Source of the DNA: CAZBRS01 sp964494475
Lineage (GTDB): Bacteria > Myxococcota_A > UBA9042 > CAZBRS01
Assembly: GCA_964494475.1 (NCBI GenBank)
Contig: CAZBRS010000002.1
Coordinates: 86,962 to 150,961, forward strand
Direction of reading: 5' to 3'
DNA: 64,000 nt
Both the position numbers and the translations under genes were made by a program. How positions within the stretch are numbered: the first letter of the stretch is position 1; the number at the start of each line of letters is the position of its first letter. The notes beneath the pieces are model-generated. The model saw only the letters and a list, made by a program, of their open reading frames with translations, did no database searches and was not told the origin of the DNA. Shown here piece after piece: positions 19,806 to 38,225 of this stretch.

Positions 19806-22800
19806 CTACGGCACGTCGAGACCGACGAGCAGCACGTTGTCGAGGTACCACCCGGCGAGCGACGACGTGGTGTCGCCCGCGATTCGAAACGCGAGCCGCG
19901 CTTCGGCGACGCCTGCCAGCCACGGCGTGAGGTCGACCGTCGCGATCTCGGGGCCGACGGCGACCTGCTCCGCGACGAGGTCGCGGCTCCAGGCTTCGGT
20001 CCAGTCTTCTCCGCCATTCGCCGACACGCGCAGCGACAGCGTGAGGGTCGTCGCCTCGGTCGTCACGAGCGCGTGCGCGAAGTCGAGCTGGATCGACGAG
20101 CCGGCGGCGGCCGATGCATCGATCACGGGGGACACCAACTCCTCGACGAAGTCGTCGACGATCGGCGCCGGTCCGAACAGGGCCGCGCCCGTATCGCCGA
20201 GGGGGCTCTGGAACACCAGCCCCCAGTGCTTCACGAGGTTGGTGGGTCCGCCGAACGCGATGGTCCAGCCGCCGTCGGAGAGGTTCGAGAGGTCGTCGAA
20301 GGCCTCGTGGAAAAGCAGCGACGCGCCCTCGTAGTCGACGACGACCGTGAACTCGAGGCGCGTCGTGAAGAGGCCGTCGCTCACCACCACGCCGATCCCG
20401 TAGGTGCCCCAATCGGCGGGCCCGGGGTTCGCGCGGAGGCGCGCGGCGTTCGGTCCCAGGGGCTCGAGCGCGAGGAACGGAAGGGCCTCGAGCAGCTGGA
20501 ACGTCAGGGCGTCGCCGTCGGCGTCGGAGGCGTGCAGGACGATGTCGCGCACCTGGCCGATGGGCGCCGCCTGGGGAGCCACGGGCGTGACCGTCGGGGG
20601 CGAGCCGCGCAGGACGCGCACCGTGTCGATTTGCCATCGGGACAGGGGTTGCGTGCTCTTGCCGGCCAGCGTGAACGCCACGCGGGCCGTGGGCGACGCG
20701 GCGAGCTCTGCCGCCACGGGCACCACGACGGGCTCGGGGCCGAGGTCGGCGCCGCCCTTGACGTCGCGCGTCCACACCGGGCTCCAGCTCTCTCCGCCGT
20801 CGGCCGAGGCCTTGGCCGAGAGGGTGCCCTCGAACACGCCCGAGAGGTCGAGGAGATGGGTGAACACGAGCTGCACCTGCCCGTCGGTCGCGCTGCTCGC
20901 GTCGAAGAGGGGCGAGAGGAGGGTCTCGGCGAAGTTCGACACCGCGGGATACCCGTCGAACTCGGCCGCCGGGCTGCCGTTGATGGCGCCGACCGGTGTC
21001 AGTTGCCAGTGCGCGGCGCTGCCCGCGTCGATCTGGGTCGCCCAACCGAGCAGGGGCAGCGACGAACCGGGGTCGAAGTTCTCGGCCAGCAGGATCTGCG
21101 CGCCCGTGACCGACAACACGAACGTGCGCTCCACCTCGAACTGCCCGTCGGAGACGACCAGCGTGACCGCGTGCTCGCCGATCTCCGACACGCTCGGCTC
21201 GAGCACGATGGCGAACAGGTCGCCGGTGCGCTCGGCCACGTGGGCCCAGTCGCCCGTGGGGCCGAGCAACGTGGCGGAGAGCGGCGCGCCTTCGGGATCG
21301 TTCGCTGTGAACAGGATCTCGGTCAGGTCGCCCACGACGATCGTCTGGTCGCCGATGGTGTCGACCACCGGAGGCTTGCCCGTGAGCACCCGCACGTCGT
21401 CCACGTGCCAACCGAGGAGGTCGTACGACGTCTGGCCGCTGACCGTGAAGGAGACGCGCGCGTTGGCCGCGCCGGCCAGCAAGGAGCTGACGTCGACGCT
21501 GGTCCGCTCGGCCGCCGTGCCCGTCTTCTTGTAGGTGGCGCTCCACACCGTGGTCCAGGTGTCGCCGTCGTCGCTGGAGACCTCGGCGGTGCACGTGGTC
21601 TCGGTCGTGGCCGCGGTGTAGGCATCGAAGAAGGCGCTCCACGCGAACGTCAACTCGACACCCTCGGGCGCGGCGAGGCGTGGCGATCTCACGCGGTGCG
21701 TGTAGGTCTGCACCACGGGCGTGTCGTCGAACATCAGGTGGTCGTCGAAGGGGCCCTTGGCACCCGTGAGCTCCCAGTTGGTGCCGGGGCCGCCCGCCTG
21801 GTTCCGGCCCGTCCAGCCGAGCAACCCCAGGGTCGGGGCGCCTCCGAACGCCTGCAGGTACGGCAGGGGCGTGCTGCACTCGGGGTCGAAAACGTGCGTG
21901 CAGGCGTGCCCGTCGTCGCACGCGTCGAGCGTGCAGGGCGTGTCGTCGTCGCAGTCGTCGTCGACGTTGCAGCAACCGGGCACGGGCTCGTGGGTGCACG
22001 TTCCGCCGCCGCACGCGTCGAGCGTGCAGTCGTCGCCGTCGACGCAGTCGGCCGGGATCACGCAGCATTCGGGCACGCGGGCCGTCAGGCACCGGCCGTC
22101 GACGCACGCCGCCGCGAGGCACGCCTCGGGGGTGGGGCAGTCGGCGTCGGTCGTGCAGGGCGGGGGAGCGCACGTGGTCTCGACGCGTACGTCGTCGAGG
22201 TAGATCCCCTCCGCCAGCCCGGTGGTGCCGTTGGGGTCCTCGTAGCGGATCTCGAGGCGCACGCTCTGTCCCTGGAACGTCGACAGGTCGACCTCCTGGT
22301 ACAGCCAGCGCCGGTAGTCGCCCGGCTCCAGGTGCTGCAGATCCCACACGGTCAGCGGCCCGTCGTCCGCCAGCACCCGCACGCGCAACGGACTGACCTC
22401 GGGCTCGGGCTCGAGGTCGATGAAGATCGAGAACGCGAGGCGGGACTCGGCCGCCCCCGGCAGCGCGAGGGGAGGGCAGGTGGCGGTCGCGATCCACGGC
22501 ACCTCGGGAGCGGGAGAACCGACGGCGGGCGTGGCCGGGGGGCCCAGGAAGAGGCTGGCCGGACCCGAGTCGCCGTGGCGCGCTTCGGACAGGCGCCACC
22601 CGGCCGGGGATAGAGCGAACGGCGAGGCGCCCTGCTGATCGAAGTCGGCCGCGAGCAACGAGGGCGCGCAGCACTCCGGCGTGGGGACGGGCAGGTACGT
22701 GCAGGCGCCGGTCAGGCACTCCGCCGTCGTACAGGCGTCGGCGTCGTCGCAGTCGGTCGCGGTCGTGCACCCGGCGGGCTTGTGAACGCAAGCGGCAGCC

Positions 22801-25800
22801 AGGCAGAGGTCGAGCGTGGCGCCCAGGTGGTCGTCGCAATCGCCGTTGGTCAGGCAGCACGCGTCGACCTGGTCGTGCGTGCAGATGCCCCCGGCGCCCG
22901 TGCAGCCGTCGTCGGTGCAGGGGTTGGCGTCGTCGCAGTCGGTGGCGTCGAGACAGCAGTGCGCCCGCCACGCGTGGGCGCAGTCGCCGGCCACCACCGG
23001 ACAGGTGTCGACGGTGCACGCGTTGGCGTCGTCGCACTCGGCGTCGGCGGCGCAGCAGCTCGCCCTCGGCAACGAGAGGCAAAGGCCGCCCACGCAGCGC
23101 GAGGGCGTACACGCGTCGAAGTAGGGGCAGTCGGGGTCGTCCTGGCAGGGCGCTGGCGCGCACGAGGTCGTGACGCGCACGCCGTCGAGGTAGACGCCCT
23201 CGCCCGTCAGGGTCGCGGCGTCGTCGGCCTCGAACCTGAACTCGAGCTGGACGGCCTGGCCGGCGTAGGCCGTGAGATCGACCTGCTGGAGCGCCCAGTC
23301 GCTCGCAGGCCCGGCGTCGTCGGCCTCGTCCCAGACGAGGAGGGAGCCGAGGTCGGTGCGCAGGAGCACCGAGAGCCGGGCTTCGGCGGGTTCGGCCTCG
23401 ACATCGGTCCACAGGGCGAACGAGAGGGTGAGCGAAGAGTTGGCCGGCAGGAAGATCGTGTCGCTGACGACGCGGGCCCAGGTGGCGGCCCCGTGCCCGC
23501 CGTCCTGGCTCTCCGGGCCTCCATGGTGCAGCGCGAAGGGGGAGCTGTCGGCGCGCGCCTCGGAGAGCCGCCAGGGCTCACCGGGTGCGCTCGAGAGCAG
23601 CGAGAAGGGGCCGGCAGTCCCGTCGTCGAAGGTGACCTCGAACAGCACCGGCTGGCAGCAGGCTTCGGTCGCGACCGGAAGCCACGTGCACGTACCCTCG
23701 TGGCAGGCGTCGGAGGTGCACGGGTCGTCGTCGGCGCAGTCCGGGGTGACGGCGCACGCGAGGGGTCGGTGCAGGCATCCGCTGGCGGCGCAGGTGTCGA
23801 CGGTGAGCGCGTCGTCGTCGTCGCAGTCGAGGTTCAACGAGCAGCAACCGACCTGGTCGTCGTGCGTGCAGGCCAGCCCGGCCCCCGGACAGCTGTCGGT
23901 CGTGCAGGGATCGGCGTCGTCGCAGTCGGTGTCGGCCAGGCAGCAACCGGGCGTCCACACCCGGTGACAGGTGTTGGCGTCGTCGCAGGTGTCGACGGTG
24001 CAAGGGTTGTCGTCGTCGCATCCTCCTTCGCCGACGCGTCGCAGGACAAGGTCGGGCTCACAGCAGTCGGCCACCTCGGCGTGCTGGCAGAACCCGGCCA
24101 CGCAGGCGTCGGCGGTGCAGGGGCCGCCGTCGTCACACTCGAACGCGTAGGAACAGGGCGTGCTCTTCGGCGCGTAGTCGCACTGGCCGATGGACAGGCA
24201 GCGCTCGTCGGTGGCGACCAGCCGATCGTCGCAGTCGGCGTCGACCTCGCACGCGCGCACCGTGCACGACGAGGTCACCGTCAGGTTGTCGACGTACACG
24301 CCCTCGCCCTGGTTGGAGGTGTCGTCGATGGTGTCGAAGCGGATCTCGAGGTCGCCCGACTGGCCCGCGAACGCCGAGAGATCGATCTCGTAGGGGGTCC
24401 AGGCCTGCGTGGTGGCGAGGAGCGTCTTGTCCCAGAGCAGGTAGCGCGCTTCTTCTTGTACCAGCGTGAAGGTCAGCGTGTCGAAGTCGGTGGTGGCCTC
24501 GGTGTCGAAGAACGCGTCGAAGCGGAGCGTGATCGTCGAGCCCGCCGGCTCGAGCGCGAGGGGCAGCGTGGCGGTGCCCCACGAGGCGGCGCCGCTGTCG
24601 TAGTCGAGGTGGATGGGGTCGCTGCTGTCGCCGTAGTAGAGCGCCGGCGTGGGGGCCGACGACGCCCCCGCGGCTCCGAACACGTGCCAGCCGACCACGG
24701 GGTTCGAGTTCTGCAGCACGAGGCCCCCGGCCGAGCCGTCGTCGAAGGCCAGCTCGGCCAGGGTGGAAACGCAGCACCCCGTGATGCCGGTGGGCTGGCG
24801 GACGCAGGTGCCCTCGACGCACACGTCGTTCGTGCAGATCGGGTCGCCGTCGTCGCAGTCGAGGTCGGCCTCGCAGCAGGCGTTCATCAGCACGCATCCG
24901 CCCTCGACGCAGGTGTCGTGCGTGCACGCGTCGCCGTCGTCGCAGTCGGCGTCGACGTGGCAGCAGCCGGCGGCGCCCGACGGGTGGTGCTGGCAGAGCC
25001 CGTCGAGGCACGAGTCGGTCGTACACGCGTCGACATCGGAGCAGTCGGCGTCGCTGTTGCAGCACTCCGGATCGGTCGAGGCCTGCCAGCGACAGGTGTC
25101 GCCGTCGCACAGGTCGAGCGTGCACGCGTCGCCGTCGCGGCAGTCGAGGGCGCTCAGGCAGCACCCGTCGGCGTACGAGAAGGCGCACGAGCCCCCCTCG
25201 GGGTCGCAGGACTCGGCCGTGCAGGGCAGGCCATCGGAGCAGTCGGCCGCGCCGGCGCACGTGGGCGGGGTGCAGATCGACGAGACGACCACGTCGTCGA
25301 GGTAGATGCCGCCGAAGTCGTTCTCGTCACCCGACACGGAGTCGAACGCGAACTCGAGCCGGAGGTCGGCGCCAGCCAGCGCCGAGAGATTGACGGTGAC
25401 CGGATGCCACGCCTTGTCGAGGAGATCGGCGCGCTTCTCGAAGAGCGGCAGCCGGCGGCCGCCGGTCAACGCCGAGACGCCGAAGAGATCGGTCGCGTCG
25501 CCGGGCTCGACGTCGAGCCAGATCCAGAACGTCAGCTCGGCCAGGCGGTTTCCGGGGAGCGCGACCGGCGGGGTCAGGGCGCGCGCGGCCACGCGCTTGC
25601 CGTTGTCGTAGTTGCCCGCTTCGGGTACGCCGAAGTGCAGGCTCAGGCCGGGCGAGTGGTACTTGAGCGACGAGGCGTGCCAGGTCCCGGGGGTCGGCGA
25701 CGACGCCCCGAAGAGCTCGAGGGTCAGTTCGTCGAGGCCCTCGTCGAAGTCGAGCTCTTGCAGGATCTGGGCCGAGCCGGCCGCGCAACAGCCCGGTACC

Positions 25801-26144
25801 GACGCGTGACGGCAACCCTCGCCGGGGACGCACGCGTCGTCGGTGCAGGGGTTCGCGTCGTCGCAGTCGAGCGGGTCGTGCACGCAAGCGTTGGTGTCGC
25901 AGCGGTCGGTGGTGCACGCGTCGTGGTCGTCGCAGTCGGCGTCGGCGCAGCACGCCCCCGGGCACTCGGGCTCGAGGTCGGACCGGGCCTCGGCCAGGTC
26001 GGCCGCGTCGAGCCCGTCGAGCAGCTGTTCGGGCGCGGCGTCGCGAGCGTCGTCGGGCGTCGTGTCGCCGCCGCCGTCGCCGCACGCGGTCAGCGCGAAC
26101 AGCAGCAACGCGCCCGCGATCGACGCGCCTTGCAGGCACTTCAT
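19806..26144 (-). CDS. Giant lipoprotein with Cys-rich repeats alternating with jelly-roll domains
   Basis: 2112 residues. The signal ends in LTAC with lipobox Cys21, then an Asp-rich linker. Blocks of CCxxDxDCDDxxxCTxDxC repeats alternate with about 160-residue beta-sandwich domains that open with FDDG-like motifs and end in IYLDDVxVxxxC, resembling MAM/concanavalin-like jelly-rolls. I count seven such domains, at roughly 25.76-25.27, 24.76-24.25, 23.64-23.16, 22.66-22.17, 21.87-21.37, 21.08-20.60 and 20.32-19.81 kb. The last three are separated by cadherin-like domains (VVDTIGDQTIVVGDLTEILF) instead of Cys blocks. It is surface-exposed, with a likely adhesin or glycan-binding role. It starts 16 nt after the 3151-residue lipoprotein gene, so one transcript is likely. 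Confidence 0.88.
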   Translation of the reverse strand: MKCLQGASIAGALLLFALTACGDGGGDTTPDDARDAAPEQLLDGLDAADLAEARSDLEPECPGACCADADCDDHDACTTDRCDTNACVHDPLDCDDANPCTDDACVPGEGCRHASVPGCCAAGSAQILQELDFDEGLDELTLELFGASSPTPGTWHASSLKYHSPGLSLHFGVPEAGNYDNGKRVAARALTPPVALPGNRLAELTFWIWLDVEPGDATDLFGVSALTGGRRLPLFEKRADLLDKAWHPVTVNLSALAGADLRLEFAFDSVSGDENDFGGIYLDDVVVSSICTPPTCAGAADCSDGLPCTAESCDPEGGSCAFSYADGCCLSALDCRDGDACTLDLCDGDTCRWQASTDPECCNSDADCSDVDACTTDSCLDGLCQHHPSGAAGCCHVDADCDDGDACTHDTCVEGGCVLMNACCEADLDCDDGDPICTNDVCVEGTCVRQPTGITGCCVSTLAELAFDDGSAGGLVLQNSNPVVGWHVFGAAGASSAPTPALYYGDSSDPIHLDYDSGAASWGTATLPLALEPAGSTITLRFDAFFDTEATTDFDTLTFTLVQEEARYLLWDKTLLATTQAWTPYEIDLSAFAGQSGDLEIRFDTIDDTSNQGEGVYVDNLTVTSSCTVRACEVDADCDDRLVATDERCLSIGQCDYAPKSTPCSYAFECDDGGPCTADACVAGFCQHAEVADCCEPDLVLRRVGEGGCDDDNPCTVDTCDDANTCHRVWTPGCCLADTDCDDADPCTTDSCPGAGLACTHDDQVGCCSLNLDCDDDDALTVDTCAASGCLHRPLACAVTPDCADDDPCTSDACHEGTCTWLPVATEACCQPVLFEVTFDDGTAGPFSLLSSAPGEPWRLSEARADSSPFALHHGGPESQDGGHGAATWARVVSDTIFLPANSSLTLSFALWTDVEAEPAEARLSVLLRTDLGSLLVWDEADDAGPASDWALQQVDLTAYAGQAVQLEFRFEADDAATLTGEGVYLDGVRVTTSCAPAPCQDDPDCPYFDACTPSRCVGGLCLSLPRASCCAADAECDDANACTVDTCPVVAGDCAHAWRAHCCLDATDCDDANPCTDDGCTGAGGICTHDQVDACCLTNGDCDDHLGATLDLCLAAACVHKPAGCTTATDCDDADACTTAECLTGACTYLPVPTPECCAPSLLAADFDQQGASPFALSPAGWRLSEARHGDSGPASLFLGPPATPAVGSPAPEVPWIATATCPPLALPGAAESRLAFSIFIDLEPEPEVSPLRVRVLADDGPLTVWDLQHLEPGDYRRWLYQEVDLSTFQGQSVRLEIRYEDPNGTTGLAEGIYLDDVRVETTCAPPPCTTDADCPTPEACLAAACVDGRCLTARVPECCVIPADCVDGDDCTLDACGGGTCTHEPVPGCCNVDDDCDDDTPCTLDACDDGHACTHVFDPECSTPLPYLQAFGGAPTLGLLGWTGRNQAGGPGTNWELTGAKGPFDDHLMFDDTPVVQTYTHRVRSPRLAAPEGVELTFAWSAFFDAYTAATTETTCTAEVSSDDGDTWTTVWSATYKKTGTAAERTSVDVSSLLAGAANARVSFTVSGQTSYDLLGWHVDDVRVLTGKPPVVDTIGDQTIVVGDLTEILFTANDPEGAPLSATLLGPTGDWAHVAERTGDLFAIVLEPSVSEIGEHAVTLVVSDGQFEVERTFVLSVTGAQILLAENFDPGSSLPLLGWATQIDAGSAAHWQLTPVGAINGSPAAEFDGYPAVSNFAETLLSPLFDASSATDGQVQLVFTHLLDLSGVFEGTLSAKASADGGESWSPVWTRDVKGGADLGPEPVVVPVAAELAASPTARVAFTLAGKSTQPLSRWQIDTVRVLRGSPPTVTPVAPQAAPIGQVRDIVLHASDADGDALTFQLLEALPFLALEPLGPNAARLRANPGPADWGTYGIGVVVSDGLFTTRLEFTVVVDYEGASLLFHEAFDDLSNLSDGGWTIAFGGPTNLVKHWGLVFQSPLGDTGAALFGPAPIVDDFVEELVSPVIDASAAAGSSIQLDFAHALVTTEATTLTLSLRVSANGGEDWTEAWSRDLVAEQVAVGPEIATVDLTPWLAGVAEARLAFRIAGDTTSSLAGWYLDNVLLVGLDVP

Positions 26145-26160
26145 GAAGACCTCCTACCGG

Positions 26161-35616
<9,456 letters not shown>

Positions 35617-35660
35617 GCAAAGCCTCGAATTTCGATGATCCCGTGGTCGGGTCGCTCGCC

Positions 35661-35689
35661 ATTCTACTCGGAAGTGCGCGCCGAGCCAA
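35661..35689 (-). promoter_or_regulatory. Promoter for the giant lipoprotein operon
   Basis: On the minus strand TTGGCT (35689-35684), a 17-nt spacer and TAGAAT (35666-35661). It is divergent from the smpB promoter at 35694-35721, with only 4 nt between the two -35 boxes. Confidence 0.6.
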
Positions 35690-35693
35690 CCTG

Positions 35694-35721
35694 TTGCGCT
35701 CGAATCGGCGGCGACTAGAAT
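35694..35721 (+). promoter_or_regulatory. Promoter for smpB
   Basis: TTGCGC (35694-35699), a 16-nt spacer and TAGAAT (35716-35721), with a GGGAGG ribosome-binding site at 35729-35734 before ATG 35739. The leader would be very short. Confidence 0.5.
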
Positions 35722-35738
35722 GCCTCGCGGGAGGTCCA

Positions 35739-36221
35739 ATGGCCGAGAGCGAGAAGAAGAAGGAGCGTGGGCCCCTGGTGTCGAACCGCCAGGCGCGCCA
35801 CGAGTACCACATCGACGAGACCTTCGAGGCCGGCCTGTCGCTGCTCGGCACCGAGGTCAAGAGCCTGCGCGACGGCCGCGGCAGCCTGCAGGACGCCTGG
35901 GTCGACCTGCGCGACGACGGCGCGTGGCTGGTGGGCGCCCACATCAGCGAGTTCACCCACGCCTCCAACGTGTTCAACCACGCGCCCCGGCGCGAGCGCC
36001 GCCTGCTGCTCCACGAGCGCGAGCTGGCCCGTCTGGGAGCCAAGGTTCAGCAGAAGGGCTACACGCTCATCCCCCTGGCCATCTTCCCCAAGGGCCGCTG
36101 GCTCAAGGTCGAGATCGGCCTCTGCCGCGGCAAGAAGCAGTACGACAAGCGCGAAGACATCAAGGAGCGCGACACGCGGCGCGAGATGGATCGCGAGATG
36201 CGGGGGCGGGGGCGGGAGTAG
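35739..36221 (+). CDS. smpB: SsrA-binding protein SmpB
   Basis: 160 residues, the usual length. SmpB binds tmRNA and brings it to stalled ribosomes for trans-translation (cytoplasm). Family motifs: SNRQARHEYHIDETFEAGLSL, GTEVKSLRDGRGSLQDAWV, AHISEF (short form of the AHI motif), the NHxPRRxRxLLLH block as NHAPRRERRLLLHERE, and GLCRGKKQYDKREDIKERD at the C-terminal tail, which enters the decoding centre. It starts at ATG 35739 after GGGAGG. No tmRNA gene is visible nearby in the window. Confidence 0.97.
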   Translation: MAESEKKKERGPLVSNRQARHEYHIDETFEAGLSLLGTEVKSLRDGRGSLQDAWVDLRDDGAWLVGAHISEFTHASNVFNHAPRRERRLLLHERELARLGAKVQQKGYTLIPLAIFPKGRWLKVEIGLCRGKKQYDKREDIKERDTRREMDREMRGRGRE

Positions 36222-36245
36222 GGCGCAGCCTCGCCACTCCTGACC

Positions 36246-36635
36246 TCACACCCCCATCACCCTCACCCCATACTCCGCCAGCCGCGGATCGCGCGTGACC
36301 AGCGTCAGCCCCCGCCGCAGGGCCTGGGCCACCAGCAGGCGATCGAAGGGGTCGCGGTGGTGCCAGGGCAGGGCGCGCACGGCCAGGGCGTCGTCGACGG
36401 TGATGGGGAGCGCTTCGAGACCGCTCCCGGCCAAGGCGTCGGGGAACCACTCCTCCGCGGGACTCGGCAGCACGAGCTTGCCGTTGGACTGCTTGATGGC
36501 GATCTCCCAGGCGCTCGCGGCGCTGACAAATAGGTCGTGGACCGGCTCCATCAGGAGTTTCACGATCGCGGCGTCCAGCTTCTCGGGCTCGTTGCGCAAC
36601 CAGAGCAGCACATGCGTGTCGAGGAGCAGCTTCAC
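36246..36635 (-). CDS. PIN-domain toxin, VapC-like
   Basis: 129 residues. A PIN-domain ribonuclease of type II toxin-antitoxin systems: MKLLLDTHVLLWLRNEPEKL holds the first catalytic Asp, SAASAWEIAIK the conserved Glu, and HHRDPFDRLLVAQAL plus VTRDPRL the remaining acidic residues. All expected metal-binding acids are present, so it is probably active. The likely target is an RNA such as a tRNA, unknown here. Its ATG overlaps the stop of the Phd-like antitoxin by 4 nt (ATGA), the usual arrangement for balanced synthesis. Confidence 0.93.
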   Translation of the reverse strand: MKLLLDTHVLLWLRNEPEKLDAAIVKLLMEPVHDLFVSAASAWEIAIKQSNGKLVLPSPAEEWFPDALAGSGLEALPITVDDALAVRALPWHHRDPFDRLLVAQALRRGLTLVTRDPRLAEYGVRVMGV

Positions 36636-36871
36636 AGGTCCTCCCCCTCGAAGGCTGCCTGCATGTCGGCGGGCAAGACGTCGAAATCGGGCGCCATGAT
36701 GATCTGTCCCCGGTTCTGGCCGAACACGCGAGGCTTCCGAACCGCCTCGCAGGGAACGAGCCGCACCAAGGGCTTCCCGGCCTTCGCGATCACGATTTCT
36801 TCGCCGGCGGACGCCCGTTCGACGAGTCGCGACAGGTGGGTCTTGGCTTCGTGCATGTTGACCAGGGTCAT
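36632..36871 (-). CDS. Phd/YefM-family antitoxin
   Basis: 79 residues. The N-terminal DNA-binding half matches Phd/YefM: TLVNMHEAKTHLSRLVERA, then GEEIVIAKAGKPLVRLVP. The C-terminal part (VFGQNRGQIIMAPDFDVLP) is the typical toxin-wrapping tail. It should neutralise the adjacent PIN toxin and repress the operon through the inverted repeats immediately upstream (36887-36915). Confidence 0.93.
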   Translation of the reverse strand: MTLVNMHEAKTHLSRLVERASAGEEIVIAKAGKPLVRLVPCEAVRKPRVFGQNRGQIIMAPDFDVLPADMQAAFEGEDL

Positions 36872-36886
36872 GGTGGCCCCTCGAAC

Positions 36887-36929
36887 GATCGGACTAAGCT
36901 TAGTCTAGTCTGATCGTCCCCGGTGTCAA
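36887..36929 (-). promoter_or_regulatory. Toxin-antitoxin promoter with overlapping operator
   Basis: On the minus strand a perfect TTGACA (36929-36924), 16-nt spacer and TAGACT (36907-36902). A perfect 14-bp palindrome GACTAAGCTTAGTC (36892-36905) covers the -10. A wider imperfect repeat GATCGGACTA/TAGTCTGATC (36887-36896 and 36906-36915) flanks it. This suits autorepression by the Phd-like antitoxin. Confidence 0.75.
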
Positions 36930-36962
36930 CGGATCCGAGAGGTGCGGTGACGCCAAACGCCC

Positions 36963-38075
36963 CTACAGCCCCAGCGCCGCCTTGACCTCGCGCCACGGCG
37001 TCTTGGTCTTCGGGATGCGGATCAGCGTGCCCGGGCGCAGGCGGTTGAAGTTCAACTCGGGGTTGTACGATTCGGTCAGCTTGGGGTCGGCCTTGTAGCT
37101 CTTGGCCACGCGGCCGACGAACTCGCCATTCTGCAGCTTGTGCATCACGAAGTAGTCGTCGGGGTTCGTCTTTGCCTCGACCTTGCTCCCCTCGACCTTG
37201 CTCGGGGCAAGCGGGGCCGGAGCCGGGACCGGGGCCGGTGCCGGGGCCACCACGGGCGCCGGAGCGGGAACTGGAGCGGGGGCCGGAGCCACCACGGGCG
37301 CCGGAGCGGGGGCGGGGGCGGGAGCCGGGGCCGGTTCGGGGGCCGGGGCCGGAGCCACCACGGGCGCCGGAGCGGGAACTGGAGCGGGTCCCGGTACCAC
37401 CACCGGCGTCGTCGACGGCACGACGTCGGCCGGGCGCGAGAGCCCCGACAGGATGGCGCGGTCGTCGAGCAGCACGTAGACGATGACGCCGCCGGTGAGG
37501 ATGGCCAGCAGGGCCACCGCGATCAGCACGAGCGGCGGGGTGCGCTTCTTCGCGAACAACTGCTCGCCGTTGACGGCGGCCAGGTTCGCCTTCGACACGA
37601 CCCGCGAGTTGTCGAGGGGGGGCGGGGTGGTCTCCACGTCGATGGTGAGCAGCTTCTGGAGGGCGGCGTCGAGGAAGGGGTGCTCGTCGTTGCGCACGCT
37701 GGGGTCGCGGCGCAGGCGGAAGGGCAGGGGGTCGGGCACGTCGCGGCCGAGCACGAACGGCACGATGAGGTGGCCGCCGGGGCGCATGCGGCAGAGCGTG
37801 CGCGCGGCCTCGATCTGGGCCAGGAAGGCGCGGGCCTTCAGGCCGCCTCGGGCCACGTTCATCTCGGTCTCGGGGCCGACCATCACCACGGTGATCTTCG
37901 CCGAGTTCATGGCGCGTGGGATCTCGAACTCCCACGACTCGCCGATGCGGACGGAGCGCGAGTCGACGAAGACGCGGCGGTGCGGCAGCAGCGCTTCGTA
38001 CAACGCCTCGGCCGCCGCGGTGTCGACCTCGGCGTGCGCGATGAAGATGTCCCAGACATAATCCTGGTCTGTCAC
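36963..38075 (-). CDS. TIR domain - transmembrane - Pro/Ala linker - LysM protein
   Basis: 370 residues from GTG 38075, preceded by GAGGGG. Residues 6-135 read as a cytoplasmic TIR domain: VWDIFIAHAEVD, VFVDSRSVRIGESWEFEIPRA, KITVVMVGPE and GHLIVPFVLGRDV. Glu89 in FLAQIEAAR is the best candidate for the NADase glutamate. A membrane helix follows at about 185-207 (PLVLIAVALLAILTGGVIVYV), then about 90 residues of Pro/Ala repeats and a C-terminal LysM-like domain (VMHKLQNGEFVGRVAKSY...LRPGTLIRIPK). The TIR is therefore inside and the peptidoglycan-binding module outside. No signalling partner is adjacent; the Phd/VapC pair lies downstream. It could be a defence or envelope-stress sensor. Confidence 0.8.
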   Translation of the reverse strand: MTDQDYVWDIFIAHAEVDTAAAEALYEALLPHRRVFVDSRSVRIGESWEFEIPRAMNSAKITVVMVGPETEMNVARGGLKARAFLAQIEAARTLCRMRPGGHLIVPFVLGRDVPDPLPFRLRRDPSVRNDEHPFLDAALQKLLTIDVETTPPPLDNSRVVSKANLAAVNGEQLFAKKRTPPLVLIAVALLAILTGGVIVYVLLDDRAILSGLSRPADVVPSTTPVVVPGPAPVPAPAPVVAPAPAPEPAPAPAPAPAPAPVVAPAPAPVPAPAPVVAPAPAPVPAPAPLAPSKVEGSKVEAKTNPDDYFVMHKLQNGEFVGRVAKSYKADPKLTESYNPELNFNRLRPGTLIRIPKTKTPWREVKAALGL

Positions 38076-38110
38076 GCTCGGCCCCTCGTCGTCGTGGCGC
38101 CCCTCTACGT

Positions 38111-38151
38111 AGCATATGCTCAGGACCGTCCGGCGGGCAAGCCCTGCCCGC
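38111..38151 (-). promoter_or_regulatory. Possible promoter of the TIR-LysM gene with hairpin
   Basis: Minus-strand TTGCCC (38140-38135), 18-nt spacer and TATGCT (38116-38111), the latter inside the 10-bp palindrome AGCATATGCT (38111-38120). An adjacent hairpin GCGGGCA-AGCCC-TGCCCGC (38133-38151) overlaps the -35. The 38076-38225 gap between divergent genes holds nothing else clear. Confidence 0.4.
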
Positions 38152-38225
38152 GTGTCTTTGGCGTGGCGGGGCCGCCGACGATTGGCTAAGATCCCGTCCC
38201 GTATCGATCGCACCTTCGGAACAGC

